Assembly: GCA_900771425.1 (NCBI GenBank)
Contig: CAAGNV010000003.1
Coordinates: 1 to 43,309 of the forward strand
Length of the DNA: 43,309 nt
Reading direction: 5' to 3'
DNA from: Bacteroidaceae bacterium
GTDB lineage: Bacteria > Bacteroidota > Bacteroidia > Bacteroidales > Bacteroidaceae
This document shows positions 33,009-41,682 of the stretch, one piece after another. The first letter of the stretch is position 1. Every line of letters starts with the position of its first letter. Below the pieces are notes generated by a model that searched no databases, was not told the DNA's origin, and saw only the letters and a list, made by a program, of their open reading frames with translations. Both the position numbers and the translations under genes were made by a program.

Positions 33009-33775
33009 TATTAGAACTCTTACAGGCAATCTCACAAATACCACAGGCAACCGTCGAACTCCCGCAATACGCTAACTTGCAAGAGTGGTTGCAGGACACC
33101 AGTTATTACGAAATGATTTTCAAGGGTCTCGCCATCGGCATCATGGTTTCAGCGCCGATGGGACCAGTCGGCATACTCTGCATCCAGCGGACACTCAACA
33201 AAGGACGGTGGGAAGGATTTGCCACAGGCGTCGGCGCATCACTGTCCGACATCATCTATGCAATCATCACCGGTTATGCCTACCACCTCGTAGTCAGCAT
33301 CATCGAAGACCCACTCATTGCGTGGTGGATGAAGATAATCGGAGGCATACTGTTCATACTATTCGGACTCTACACCTTCCTGTCGAAACCAGTAAGCAAG
33401 GTGAAGCCCGTAAAACGAAGCAAAGGTACACTGTCGCAGAACTTCCTCACAGGATTCGCCATTACCTTCTCCAACCCACTCATCATACCAGTATTCGTGG
33501 CAGCATTCAGTATGTTCACGTTCATCATCACCAACAACATCATCGCACAGATAATCGGTTACTTATGCATCGTCGCCGGAGCACTCGGATGGTGGTTCGG
33601 CCTCACATGGCTCGTCGATAAAGTACGCAACAAGTACAACGTGAGAATCATCTGGTTGCTCAACCGCGCCATAGGCGTTGCCGTCATGATCGGTGCATCA
33701 ATCTACACGATATACACACTGACAGGCAACTCACTCGACCTCTCTGACTTTCAGCTACCACTGAAGATTCAGTAG
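33005..33775 (+). CDS. LysE/RhtB family exporter
   Basis: A 256-aa inner-membrane protein of the LysE superfamily, which exports amino acids and related small molecules. The family opening is seen as GLAIGIMVSAPMGPVGILCIQRTLNKGRWEGFATGVGAS (about 39-78), followed by about six membrane segments in total, with FAITFSNPLIIPVFVAAFSMF as the conserved mid-protein NP motif. The N-terminus (about 35 residues before the first helix) is longer than usual. Its ATG overlaps the stop of the preceding lipoprotein gene. Substrate unknown. Confidence 0.82.
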   Translation: MILELLQAISQIPQATVELPQYANLQEWLQDTSYYEMIFKGLAIGIMVSAPMGPVGILCIQRTLNKGRWEGFATGVGASLSDIIYAIITGYAYHLVVSIIEDPLIAWWMKIIGGILFILFGLYTFLSKPVSKVKPVKRSKGTLSQNFLTGFAITFSNPLIIPVFVAAFSMFTFIITNNIIAQIIGYLCIVAGALGWWFGLTWLVDKVRNKYNVRIIWLLNRAIGVAVMIGASIYTIYTLTGNSLDLSDFQLPLKIQ

Positions 33776-33863
33776 TCCCCATATACTTACATTCATTGCA
33801 ACCTAAGTCACAATCATTGAGGTAGCATGGTAACGAATGCCAACTAACGAAACAAAACTAACA

Positions 33864-34922
33864 ATGAAAATAATAATCATGAGTATCATCTCGATGTTGT
33901 GCGGGATGCTTGGTTGCTCCGCACAGACAAAAGAATTCCAAAGCGTTGAAGTCGAAGACTTTGCCAATTATGTTTCCGACTCCGAAATTATCACCGTTGA
34001 CGTACGCACTGCCAGCGAATATGACGAAGGGCACATCGAAGGGGCAATAAACCTCGACGTACAAAAAGACGATTTCAGGAACAAGGCGGAAGCCGCATTG
34101 CCAAAAGACAAGACCATAGCAGTATATTGCCGAAGCGGACGACGAAGCAAAAATGCCGCTAACATATTGGCAGCAGCCGGCTACAAGGTGATCGAACTCA
34201 ACAAGGGATTCAACGCATGGACAAGTGCCGGCAAGGGATACAGCAAATTTGCCGTTGACCTGTTCTTCACCAAGCATGGGTTGCCTATACGCCTGCATTG
34301 CATCAAGCATGGCTCACTCATCGTCCAAGTTGACAAATACTGGATTTATGTTGACCCAGTCACTACGGCAGCACAGCCAGTTACCGACTTCACCACAATG
34401 CGCAAGGCCGAAGCCATCGTCATCACGCACGAACACGGCGATCACCTCGATGCCGAAGCAATCGACCAACTCTCGACCGACGAGACATGGATACTGGCAA
34501 ACCCTCGCAGCCACGAGATACTCGGTGGCACAGGATACGTCATGAAGAACGGCGAAAGCGTATCGGCACCTAACGGATGGTCGCTCGACGCAGTACCTGC
34601 ATACAACACGTCAGAAGACAAGCAGCAGTTCCATCCGAAAGGACGCGACAACGGCTACATCATAACCATCGACGGGCTGCGCATCTACATAGCAGGCGAC
34701 ACAGAAGACATCGACGAGATGCAGAAACTGAAGAATATCGACATCGCATTCCTGCCATGTAACCTGCCGTTCACAATGTCACCAGAGCAATTTGTCAATG
34801 CGGCAAAGACAATCAACCCGAAAATACTCTTCCCTTACCACTACGGGCAGACCGACATCCAGCAAGTAAAACGGTTACTCGAAGGCAGCGGCATCGACGT
34901 ACGCATTCGTCAATACCAATAA
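33864..34922 (+). CDS. Rhodanese-metallo-beta-lactamase fusion lipoprotein
   Basis: A 352-aa secreted fusion protein. The start at 33864 gives MKIIIMSIISMLCGMLGCSAQ with lipidation at about Cys18; the in-frame start at 33837 would put polar residues before the signal. Domain 1 (about 25-125) is a rhodanese: ITVDVRTASEYDEGHIEGAIN and the active Cys in AVYCRSGRRS. Domain 2 (about 140-352) is a UlaG-like metallo-beta-lactamase fold: HCIKHGSLIVQVDKYWIYVDP, the metal motif THEHGDHLD, IYIAGDTEDIDEM and FPYHYGQTD. Separate genes of these types are common; the fusion on a lipoprotein is less so. Sulfur transfer followed by hydrolysis of a thiol ester is a possible but unproven reading. Confidence 0.82.
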   Translation: MKIIIMSIISMLCGMLGCSAQTKEFQSVEVEDFANYVSDSEIITVDVRTASEYDEGHIEGAINLDVQKDDFRNKAEAALPKDKTIAVYCRSGRRSKNAANILAAAGYKVIELNKGFNAWTSAGKGYSKFAVDLFFTKHGLPIRLHCIKHGSLIVQVDKYWIYVDPVTTAAQPVTDFTTMRKAEAIVITHEHGDHLDAEAIDQLSTDETWILANPRSHEILGGTGYVMKNGESVSAPNGWSLDAVPAYNTSEDKQQFHPKGRDNGYIITIDGLRIYIAGDTEDIDEMQKLKNIDIAFLPCNLPFTMSPEQFVNAAKTINPKILFPYHYGQTDIQQVKRLLEGSGIDVRIRQYQ

Positions 34923-34949
34923 CAAACATTGACAAATAAGCGGATCAGC

Positions 34950-35771
34950 ATGAAAGTCACATCACTCATAGACAATATCGGTCTCAAAGAAGGAATACCG
35001 ACCGAGCACGGGCTGAGTCTGCTTATCGAACTCGAAAACGGGAAGGCTGTCTTGTTCGATACCGGACAAAGCGGCCTTTTCGCATCAAACGCAACGACAC
35101 TAAGACTCACCGTCAACGATGTCGATGCAGCGGTCATCTCGCACGGCCACTACGACCACGGAGGCGGACTTTCCACTTTCCTTTCGCTGAACAACCATGC
35201 ACAGGTATTCATCCATCGCGATGCCTTCATGCCACACTACTCCATACACGATGACGGCATTCACTACATCGGCCTCGACACTCAACTCAAAGGTCACAGT
35301 CAGTTGATTCTCTGCGACGACTTGACCAGTATCGACAGCGGCATGACCCTCTTTGCCAACGTACAAGGCAACTGCTGCAACCCTACAGGCAACAGCCGCC
35401 TGATCGGTGCAGATAAGGTCACACCCGACACATTTGTCCACGAGCAGAACCTAATAATCAAGGAAGGCACCAACACCGTGCTATTTGCCGGCTGCGCACA
35501 TCGCGGCATTGTCAACATCATGCGTATGGCAGCTGAAATCATCGGTCACGAGCCGACTCACGTCTTTGCCGGCATGCACCTGATGAAGAGTGGGTTGAGC
35601 GAGTCCGACGAAAGCACATTCATCCACACACTCGCCACCGAACTCATGAAATACAACCGATGTCACTTCTACACCATGCACTGCACAGGTGCCGACGCCT
35701 ACGTCAAACTACGTACCGTCATGGGAAGTCAGATAGACTACCTACCTTGTTCGGCATCAATCAAGATATAA
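34950..35771 (+). CDS. Metallo-beta-lactamase fold hydrolase
   Basis: A 273-aa cytoplasmic protein. The ATG at 34950 (MKVTSLIDNIGLKEGIPTEHG) is preferred over a TTG seven codons earlier. It belongs to the subgroup that opens with a TEHGLSLLIELENGKAVLFDTG strand, followed by the metal motif SHGHYDHGGG. GCAHRGIVNIM and FAGMHLM carry the remaining ligands and HFYTMHCTGADAY lies at the end. This subgroup includes proteins annotated as dihydropterin-type synthases in archaea, but the true reaction in bacteria is not established. It lies 27 bases downstream of the rhodanese fusion, which carries a different branch of the same fold. Confidence 0.82.
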   Translation: MKVTSLIDNIGLKEGIPTEHGLSLLIELENGKAVLFDTGQSGLFASNATTLRLTVNDVDAAVISHGHYDHGGGLSTFLSLNNHAQVFIHRDAFMPHYSIHDDGIHYIGLDTQLKGHSQLILCDDLTSIDSGMTLFANVQGNCCNPTGNSRLIGADKVTPDTFVHEQNLIIKEGTNTVLFAGCAHRGIVNIMRMAAEIIGHEPTHVFAGMHLMKSGLSESDESTFIHTLATELMKYNRCHFYTMHCTGADAYVKLRTVMGSQIDYLPCSASIKI

Positions 35772-35816
35772 ATCACTTCCACCGCAAATCATTAACCATA
35801 AAGTACTGCCACTAAC

Positions 35817-37292
35817 ATGAATTACCTTGACATTTTCCATCAACTTAATCATATTCCACGCCCATCGCATCACGAGGGACCTGTAGCCGACTTCCTCTGC
35901 CAATTTGCCGAAGACCACGGACTCAAGTACCGACGCGATGCCCAGAACTGCGTAGTCATTGCGAAGCCTGCCACTCCTGGTTACGAAAGTGCCGAACCTA
36001 TTGTCATACTCAACCACATGGACATGGTATGCGTAGCTCAAGATGGTTATCTTCGCGACGGTCACCCGTTCAATCCTCTCACCGACGACATACGCTCTTA
36101 CGTTGAGACCGACGAAAACGGCACACGTTGGATGAAAGCAGAAGGCACGTCACTCGGAGCTGACAACGGCATTGGACTATCGATGGCACTTGCTATCCTG
36201 ACTGACGATTCGCTCGTTCACCCTGCCATCGAGGTACTTACCACAACCAACGAGGAAGACGGCATGAGCGGAGCCGAAGAACTCAGCAACGACTTCATAC
36301 ACGGCCGTAAGGTCATAAACCTCGATTCTGAAGCATACAACGAAATCACCGTCGGAGCTGCCGGAGCATGTTTGCAGGAAGGCAAATGGAATCTCGTGTT
36401 CAAACCTGTTCCTGCAGGATACGCATTCAAGAAAATTCTCATAAGCGGAGGGTTCGGCGGTCACTCTGGAGTCGATATCAACAAAGGCCGCTGTAACTGC
36501 AACCACGAACTCTTCGAACTTATTGACCAGGACTTATTCGACGGCAAAGACGAATTAGGGCCGATATACATCTGTCACATGAAAGGCGGCACAGCCAATG
36601 CATCAATCGCATCATGGGCAGAAGCCGTCGTAGCACTGCCTGCCAACAGAACAGACCCACTGCAAGGCATCGTCACCGAATGGGATTCACAAATTAAAGC
36701 AAAGTACGAAAAGACCGACCCTGCCATCAGCATCTGCCTCACCGACTGCGAACCAATGACGCACTACATCGAAAATGCCTACAACATCGTCAGTTGCATT
36801 GCACATCTGCCATACGGAGTACAGCGTATGCGCCCCGACATGCCCGGCACAGTCATGACCAGCAACAACATTGGCATGGTTAGCATCGACGGCAACACCA
36901 TCACCGTATCGTGCCACACACGCAGTTTCGACAATGCCGAACAAACAAGACTAAGCAGCACCATCCGACAGATGATGTTGAACGAGCAATCAACCGACGT
37001 CAAGATGCTTATGAACACAGGCGCATGGCTTGAGCGCGAAGACTCGCCGCTGCTTGCACTTACATGCCGGACATTCAAGGACGTACTTGGTTTCGAGCCA
37101 AAGAAAGTAGCCATGCACTTCGTACTCGAGGCAGCCTATTATGTGGAAAAATACCCAGGCATGGAGATAGCATCCATCGGGCCGCTCATTATCGAGCCAC
37201 ACTCAACGTCCGAGCGAGTCAACCTCGACACAGCCGACAACATCTGGCGTGTCACAATCGAACTGCTCCGCCGACTGGCATCATGCGAATAA
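35817..37292 (+). CDS. pepD: Aminoacyl-histidine dipeptidase (M20C, PepD/carnosinase)
   Basis: A 491-aa cytoplasmic zinc dipeptidase that cleaves X-His and other dipeptides. Metal-site and catalytic motifs: IVILNHMDMVCVAQD (His and catalytic Asp), GTSLGADNGIGLSMALAI (bridging Asp), VLTTTNEEDGMSGAEEL (catalytic Glu-Glu) and NLDSEAYNEITVGAAGAC. GGFGGHSGVDINKGRCN marks the dimerisation-lid domain, and EPHSTSERVNLDTADN ends with the last metal ligand His. Normal length. It has a 45-base gap to the upstream gene and 46 bases to pgeF, so it may share transcripts with both. Confidence 0.93.
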   Translation: MNYLDIFHQLNHIPRPSHHEGPVADFLCQFAEDHGLKYRRDAQNCVVIAKPATPGYESAEPIVILNHMDMVCVAQDGYLRDGHPFNPLTDDIRSYVETDENGTRWMKAEGTSLGADNGIGLSMALAILTDDSLVHPAIEVLTTTNEEDGMSGAEELSNDFIHGRKVINLDSEAYNEITVGAAGACLQEGKWNLVFKPVPAGYAFKKILISGGFGGHSGVDINKGRCNCNHELFELIDQDLFDGKDELGPIYICHMKGGTANASIASWAEAVVALPANRTDPLQGIVTEWDSQIKAKYEKTDPAISICLTDCEPMTHYIENAYNIVSCIAHLPYGVQRMRPDMPGTVMTSNNIGMVSIDGNTITVSCHTRSFDNAEQTRLSSTIRQMMLNEQSTDVKMLMNTGAWLEREDSPLLALTCRTFKDVLGFEPKKVAMHFVLEAAYYVEKYPGMEIASIGPLIIEPHSTSERVNLDTADNIWRVTIELLRRLASCE

Positions 37293-37338
37293 CAGGCATC
37301 ACCATCAACATATTTCTTAACCATCACATCATCACACA

Positions 37339-38016
37339 GTGAAATACAATATATCGCCATACATCGACGCATTCTCAACGATGCGCAACGAGCAACTGCC
37401 CTACCCCACACTTCAGCCTCACCAGGTCCACGATGACAAGATTATGGTTGTGGAACGGACAGACATGACACGCGACGACCTCGAAGGCATCGACGCACTC
37501 GTCACTGCATTGCCCGACTATGCCATCGCCGTGCGAACAGCCGACTGCGTGCCAGTGCTCCTATATGATCCTGTGTACAAAGTCATCGCAGCCATACACA
37601 GCGGTTGGCGAGGAACCGTGGCTCGTATATCGCAGAAAACAATACGATTGATGACCGAGCGCTTCGGCACCAATCCGTCCGACCTTGTCGCCGTCATAGG
37701 ACCAAGTATAGGACCCGATAGTTTCCAAGTAGGAAAGGAAGTTGCTGACGAATTCAGTGCCGCACAATTCCCTATGAACCAGATACTCGCTGACCGAGGT
37801 CCCAAAGTAGAAGGCACCATGCAAGGCGGACTTCACATTGATCTATGGCAAGCCAACAGCTGGTTGCTGACCGAAATCGGGGTCAAGGCAGAAAACATAC
37901 AAGTAGCCGGAATTTGCACCTACGAACGCAACGACCTCTTCTTCTCTGCACGACACGAAGGACGCAAATGCGGACGAATAATCAACAGCATTAAGATGAT
38001 TACAAAGTCACATTAA
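37339..38016 (+). CDS. pgeF: PgeF-type multicopper oxidase/laccase-domain protein
   Basis: A 225-aa protein of the YfiH/DUF152 family; in E. coli PgeF removes mis-incorporated residues from muropeptide precursors, and other members deaminate purine nucleosides or oxidise phenols. Metal-binding residues are in RTADCVPVLLYDP (Cys), AAIHSGWRGTV (His) and FFSARHEGRKCGR. FGTNPSDLVAVIGPSIGPDSFQVG is also diagnostic. The start is a GTG at 37339. It is shorter than the usual 240-270 aa because the family segment around GG-x-S-x-G-x-x-x-S-x-N-L, between FSTMR and PHQVH, is missing. The gap is clean and the frame intact, so this looks like a lineage form rather than damage. Confidence 0.85.
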   Translation: MKYNISPYIDAFSTMRNEQLPYPTLQPHQVHDDKIMVVERTDMTRDDLEGIDALVTALPDYAIAVRTADCVPVLLYDPVYKVIAAIHSGWRGTVARISQKTIRLMTERFGTNPSDLVAVIGPSIGPDSFQVGKEVADEFSAAQFPMNQILADRGPKVEGTMQGGLHIDLWQANSWLLTEIGVKAENIQVAGICTYERNDLFFSARHEGRKCGRIINSIKMITKSH

Positions 38017-38051
38017 AAATACTTAATATCCAACAACTAATCATTACTATC

Positions 38052-40568
38052 ATGAAACTAAAAACTTTTGCTCTATCAACATTTATGGCTGCAACATGTG
38101 CAGCAAACGCCCAAGTCGTCATTAACGTAGATGCTTTGCAGAAAGGTCCGGAGATTAGTCCAACTCACTACGGAATCTTCTACGAAGACATCAACCACGC
38201 TGCCGATGGTGGATTGTACGCAGAACTCATCCGCAACCGCTCATTCGAAGATGACACAATGCCGCAAGGCAACCGACGCCGAGGTCGAGACAACTCCGCA
38301 ACAAGTGGCATCAGCAACTGGTTTGCCATAGGTGGAGCCAACATCTCACTCACACAGCAGAACCTCCTGAATAATGTCCAACACAATGCCCTTGACCTCC
38401 GCATAACGTCACCTGGCGACGGAGTACGTAACGAAGGATTCTGGGGCATGAATGCAGTTGCCGATCAGAAATATCAACTCACGTTCTTTGCAAAGAGCGA
38501 ACAGGGATACAAAGGAACACTCAAAGCACAACTTGTCTCAGCCGGAGGCACCGAACTTGGTTCTGTTTCAGTAAGGGTCAATGCCTCAGGCAAATGGAAG
38601 AAATACACAGCCACCATTACCGCCAAGGCCAACGATCCTAAGGCTCAGTTTGCACTTACGGGCGACAAAGCCGGACAACTCCAGCTCGACGTGGTCAGCC
38701 TCTTCCCTCCTACATTCAAAAACCGTCCTAACGGCATGCGACCAGACCTGGCACAGATGCTCGCCGACATGCATCCACGCTTCATGCGCTTCCCTGGCGG
38801 TTGTTTCGTCGAAGGTCAAAACAGCCCCGACAATGCATTCCGTTGGAAGCGAACCATCGGACCAATCGAAGAACGTGAAGGCCACCTGAACGTCAATTGG
38901 GGTTATCGCACATCGGACGGAATCGGATTCCACGAGTACCTGCAACTCGCAGAAGACATCGGTGCAAAACCACTCTTTGTTGTCAACGTAGGCATCTGGC
39001 ACGGTGGTTGTGATCCTTACGACAAGATAGACAGTTGGATACAAGAATGCCTCGATGCCCTCGAATACGCAAATGGTGACATCACCACTACCTACGGAAA
39101 GTTGCGTGCCAAGAATGGTCACCCAGAACCATTCGGACTGGAATTCATAGAGATAGGCAACGAGAATTACAACTTCAACATGGAAAACAACTCCGACCAG
39201 TCGGACCACTACCCTGAACGATACATACAGTTCTACAATGCCATCAAGGCCAAGTATCCTTATGTCAAGTGCATAGGCAACGTAGAATCATGGAGTACCG
39301 ACAACCCAAGCTGGCGCAACAGCTATCCTGTCGATATGGTTGACGAACACTACTACCGCAACCCACGCTGGTTTGCTGACCGTTTCAACAAATACGACTC
39401 TTACCCACGCAATCAGCACAAGGTGTATGTAGGCGAATATGCCGTCACAAGCCAGTTTGGAGATATCGGCAACCTCAACGCTGCACTCGGAGAAGCCGTC
39501 TATATGATGGGTATGGAGAACAACTCCGACGTTGTAGTTATGAACTCATACGCACCGATTTTCGTAAATGAGAACGATGCACGCTGGCGTCCCGACATGA
39601 TTCGCTTCAATTCACACCAGAGCATGGGCACACCGTCATATTATGTTCAGAAACTCTTCCCTAACAATATCGGAACACGTGTTCTCAAAACAGAATGCAC
39701 TTGGAACCTCACCAAACCACAACCTGAATCTGCTGAGGCAAAACCAGTCAGCGTAGGACTTGGAACATGGAGTACTGTCGTTCATTATCGCAATCCAATC
39801 GTCGTTATCGACGGCAAGAACAAGATGGATATGCTCTACGATTTCAGCAAGTGGCAAACCATCAGCGGACAATGGGACACCAAGAACGGCGAGTACATTC
39901 AGAGTTCTTCACAACAACCAGCTATCAGCGTCAACCCTTTGCAGATTGAAGCCAACAAGAAATACACATTTAAGGTTCAGGCAATGAAGGAGTCGGGTGA
40001 CGAAGGATTCCTCGTACTCGTAGGCTATACTGACAGTAAGAACTACCAGTGGTACAACATAGGAGGTTGGAACAACACACTCAACAACGTCGAGCAAACC
40101 GACGGAGGAGGCAAGACCACAATAGCACGCGACAAGCGATTCAAGGTAGAAAACAACCGTTGGTACGACATCCAGGTCGATGTTGACGGAGATAGTCTCC
40201 ATTGTTATATCAACGGCGAACTCGACTTTGCATGCAAGCGCCAGAAAAAAGGCAATATGGAAGGCGTGTATGCTACCACAACAATCGACGAATCACAAAA
40301 GGTGATGTACGTCAAAGTCGTAAACGTAGGCGAAGGCAGTGCTCCTGGCACACTCAACCTTAAGAACTGCAAGGTTGATACCGCCACTACCAATGCCGTC
40401 ACCCTTACCCGCCTTGCATCAACCAATGGCACAGATGAAAACACGCTCGACAATCCAAAAGCCATCTACCCACAAACCAGAAGTATTGCCCCCGCATCAA
40501 CTGGCGAAACAGTGCAGTTCGACGTAGCACCATTCTCCGTAAACATTCTTAAAATCAAATTGAAGTAA
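38052..40568 (+). CDS. Secreted GH51 alpha-L-arabinofuranosidase
   Basis: Removes arabinofuranose side chains from arabinan and arabinoxylan. The 838-aa protein has signal peptide MKLKTFALSTFMAATCAANAQ and an N-terminal GH51 segment (ISPTHYGIFYEDINHAADGG). A carbohydrate-binding-like beta-sandwich sits at about 85-215, and the catalytic barrel contains FMRFPGGCFVEG, the acid/base Glu371 in EFIEIGNENYN and the nucleophile Glu462 in KVYVGEYAVTS. The C-terminal beta domain is split by a LamG/DUF1080-like insertion (about 595-770; WYNIGGWNN, CYINGELDF). This explains a length well above the 500-660 residues of simpler members. Its stop overlaps the ATG of the next gene (TAATG). Confidence 0.92.
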   Translation: MKLKTFALSTFMAATCAANAQVVINVDALQKGPEISPTHYGIFYEDINHAADGGLYAELIRNRSFEDDTMPQGNRRRGRDNSATSGISNWFAIGGANISLTQQNLLNNVQHNALDLRITSPGDGVRNEGFWGMNAVADQKYQLTFFAKSEQGYKGTLKAQLVSAGGTELGSVSVRVNASGKWKKYTATITAKANDPKAQFALTGDKAGQLQLDVVSLFPPTFKNRPNGMRPDLAQMLADMHPRFMRFPGGCFVEGQNSPDNAFRWKRTIGPIEEREGHLNVNWGYRTSDGIGFHEYLQLAEDIGAKPLFVVNVGIWHGGCDPYDKIDSWIQECLDALEYANGDITTTYGKLRAKNGHPEPFGLEFIEIGNENYNFNMENNSDQSDHYPERYIQFYNAIKAKYPYVKCIGNVESWSTDNPSWRNSYPVDMVDEHYYRNPRWFADRFNKYDSYPRNQHKVYVGEYAVTSQFGDIGNLNAALGEAVYMMGMENNSDVVVMNSYAPIFVNENDARWRPDMIRFNSHQSMGTPSYYVQKLFPNNIGTRVLKTECTWNLTKPQPESAEAKPVSVGLGTWSTVVHYRNPIVVIDGKNKMDMLYDFSKWQTISGQWDTKNGEYIQSSSQQPAISVNPLQIEANKKYTFKVQAMKESGDEGFLVLVGYTDSKNYQWYNIGGWNNTLNNVEQTDGGGKTTIARDKRFKVENNRWYDIQVDVDGDSLHCYINGELDFACKRQKKGNMEGVYATTTIDESQKVMYVKVVNVGEGSAPGTLNLKNCKVDTATTNAVTLTRLASTNGTDENTLDNPKAIYPQTRSIAPASTGETVQFDVAPFSVNILKIKLK

Positions 40569-40972
40569 TGACCTACAACAGACAATACACACCAGAGTTC
40601 ATCACTGAGCTAAAGCCCAACGAGATTTTTGTGTTTGGCAGCAACATACACGGCATGCACGGAGGTGGCGCAGCTCGCATCGCCAACATGAAGTTTGGTG
40701 CTAAATTAGGTGTAGGCGAAGGGCTCACTGGTCAATGCTATGCCCTGCCAACTATGGAAGGAGGAGTCGATTATATCGCTGTTAAGGTACAGAATTTCAT
40801 TGAATGCGCCAGAAAACATCCCGATCTGAAGTTCTACGTTACCAGAGTAGCCTGCGGCATCGCCGGTTTCACAGTTGAAGAAATCGGGCCACTTTTTGCC
40901 GATGCCATTCCCATGAGCAACGTAATCCTCCCCAAGGCATTCGTGGATGCTATCACCAAACAAGTATGTTAA
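40568..40972 (+). CDS. Small FGSN-motif protein, macrodomain-like or phage-type family
   Basis: A 134-aa cytoplasmic protein with a strongly conserved pattern: NEIFVFGSNIHGMHGGGAAR, GAKLGVGEGLTGQCYALPT, FYVTRVACGIAGFTVEEI, GPLFADAIPMSNVILP. I recognise this as a widespread uncharacterised family found in bacteria and phages. The FGSN-x-x-G-x-x-GGGAA glycine loop and VTR-x-x-CGIAG strand-turn recall nucleotide-sugar or ADP-ribose binding folds such as macrodomains, but this is a guess from motif shape. The ATG overlaps the GH51 stop codon, so it is translationally coupled to arabinofuranosidase; no functional link is obvious. A strong hairpin follows 58 bases after its stop. Confidence 0.6.
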   Translation: MTYNRQYTPEFITELKPNEIFVFGSNIHGMHGGGAARIANMKFGAKLGVGEGLTGQCYALPTMEGGVDYIAVKVQNFIECARKHPDLKFYVTRVACGIAGFTVEEIGPLFADAIPMSNVILPKAFVDAITKQVC

Positions 40973-41030
40973 CATAGGTGTAGCACTAGGACAGCGTTGA
41001 CCAAAACGTCACGTCCTATAGACTATTTCT

Positions 41031-41060
41031 TGACTACCAATGTATTCGCATTGGTAGTCA
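41031..41060 (+). terminator. Perfect hairpin after the FGSN gene
   Basis: TGACTACCAATG (41031-41042) and CATTGGTAGTCA (41049-41060) form a perfect 12-bp stem with a six-base loop, followed by TTCGTTTATG. Likely terminator of the GH51-FGSN transcript. Confidence 0.75.
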
Positions 41061-41131
41061 TTCGTTTATGCCATATAGAAATATCCTACCGTCACCAATC
41101 AAGACTTGGATGGCTCTGCGTATCAGAATGC

Positions 41132-41347
41132 CTAAGACCTGTAAAAGACAAATAGCGTGTAACTCATTGAGCTACACGCTATTTGATAGTGTTTTGTTAT
41201 GTCTTTACTTATCGGTATCATTTTACCTCCTCGAAAACGACTTTTATTGACTATCAATGAGTTAGCACTGGGTGTTGCATACATGTGACAAAAAATAAAA
41301 AAACAACCCCCTGATAATCAACATGTTACAAAACCGATGCAAAGGTA
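41132..41347 (-). pseudogene. Leader and stub of a lost (mobile-element?) gene
   Basis: On the minus strand TACCTTTG (41347-41340) is a good -7 box. It is followed by a leader of about 110 bases with two dyads (GTTGATTATCAG at about 41315 and ATTGATAGTCAAT at about 41250), a strong Shine-Dalgarno GAGGAGGT (41232-41225) and an ATG at 41221. The frame has only 29 codons (MIPISKDITKHYQ onward) and runs straight through a 13-bp hairpin. I associate a TTGATTATCA leader followed by a strong RBS with integrases and transposases of Bacteroidales. The expected long gene is missing, so this looks like the remains of a deleted one. Confidence 0.35.
41149..41185. terminator. Perfect 13-bp hairpin
   Basis: CAAATAGCGTGTA (41149-41161) and TACACGCTATTTG (41173-41185) pair perfectly around an 11-base loop. 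On the plus strand ATAGTGTTTTGTT follows, so it can terminate rightward; on the minus side TCTTTTAC follows, so it may work both ways. Confidence 0.65.
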
Positions 41348-41682
41348 AGAATTTATCCCCAAATAACCAAAAATAACCACATATAAAAGCACTATCTTGC
41401 TACATTTTCTTGATACATATCATCGTTTGGCACCTTGGAGTGACAAAAAAGTGAAGACGATTATAAAAAATCATGGGATTCTTTGTCAGAAATGGCAATT
41501 GGCAGCTGAAAAATGGCATCTATATGGTAAAAAAGTGAAGAAAACACTATTAAAGTGTGAAATTTTTATAGAAAATCCTCCTACTCAGTCTTTTATTTGG
41601 CTAAAAATGATTAACTTTGCACGCGTAATATTAATAATGTGTACTCTTTGCCAGACATCGAGCACACCAAAGACCAGGCATT
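41186..41682. other. Spacer before the ATPase/DUF4435 cassette
   Basis: About 500 A/T-rich bases hold the minus-strand leader described above and, on the plus side, a frame at 41397-41702 of poor composition that starts with TTG and overlaps the ATPase gene; I do not accept it. AAAAAAGTGAAGA occurs twice (41445-41457 and 41529-41541). The end of the spacer carries the cassette promoter. Confidence 0.6.
41612..41619 (+). promoter_or_regulatory. -7 box of the ATPase/DUF4435 cassette
   Basis: TAACTTTG followed by C matches TAnnTTTG, 63 bases before the ATG at 41683. No good TTTG lies 19-20 bases upstream. The leader has room for control by the XRE-type protein encoded behind the cassette. Confidence 0.5.
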
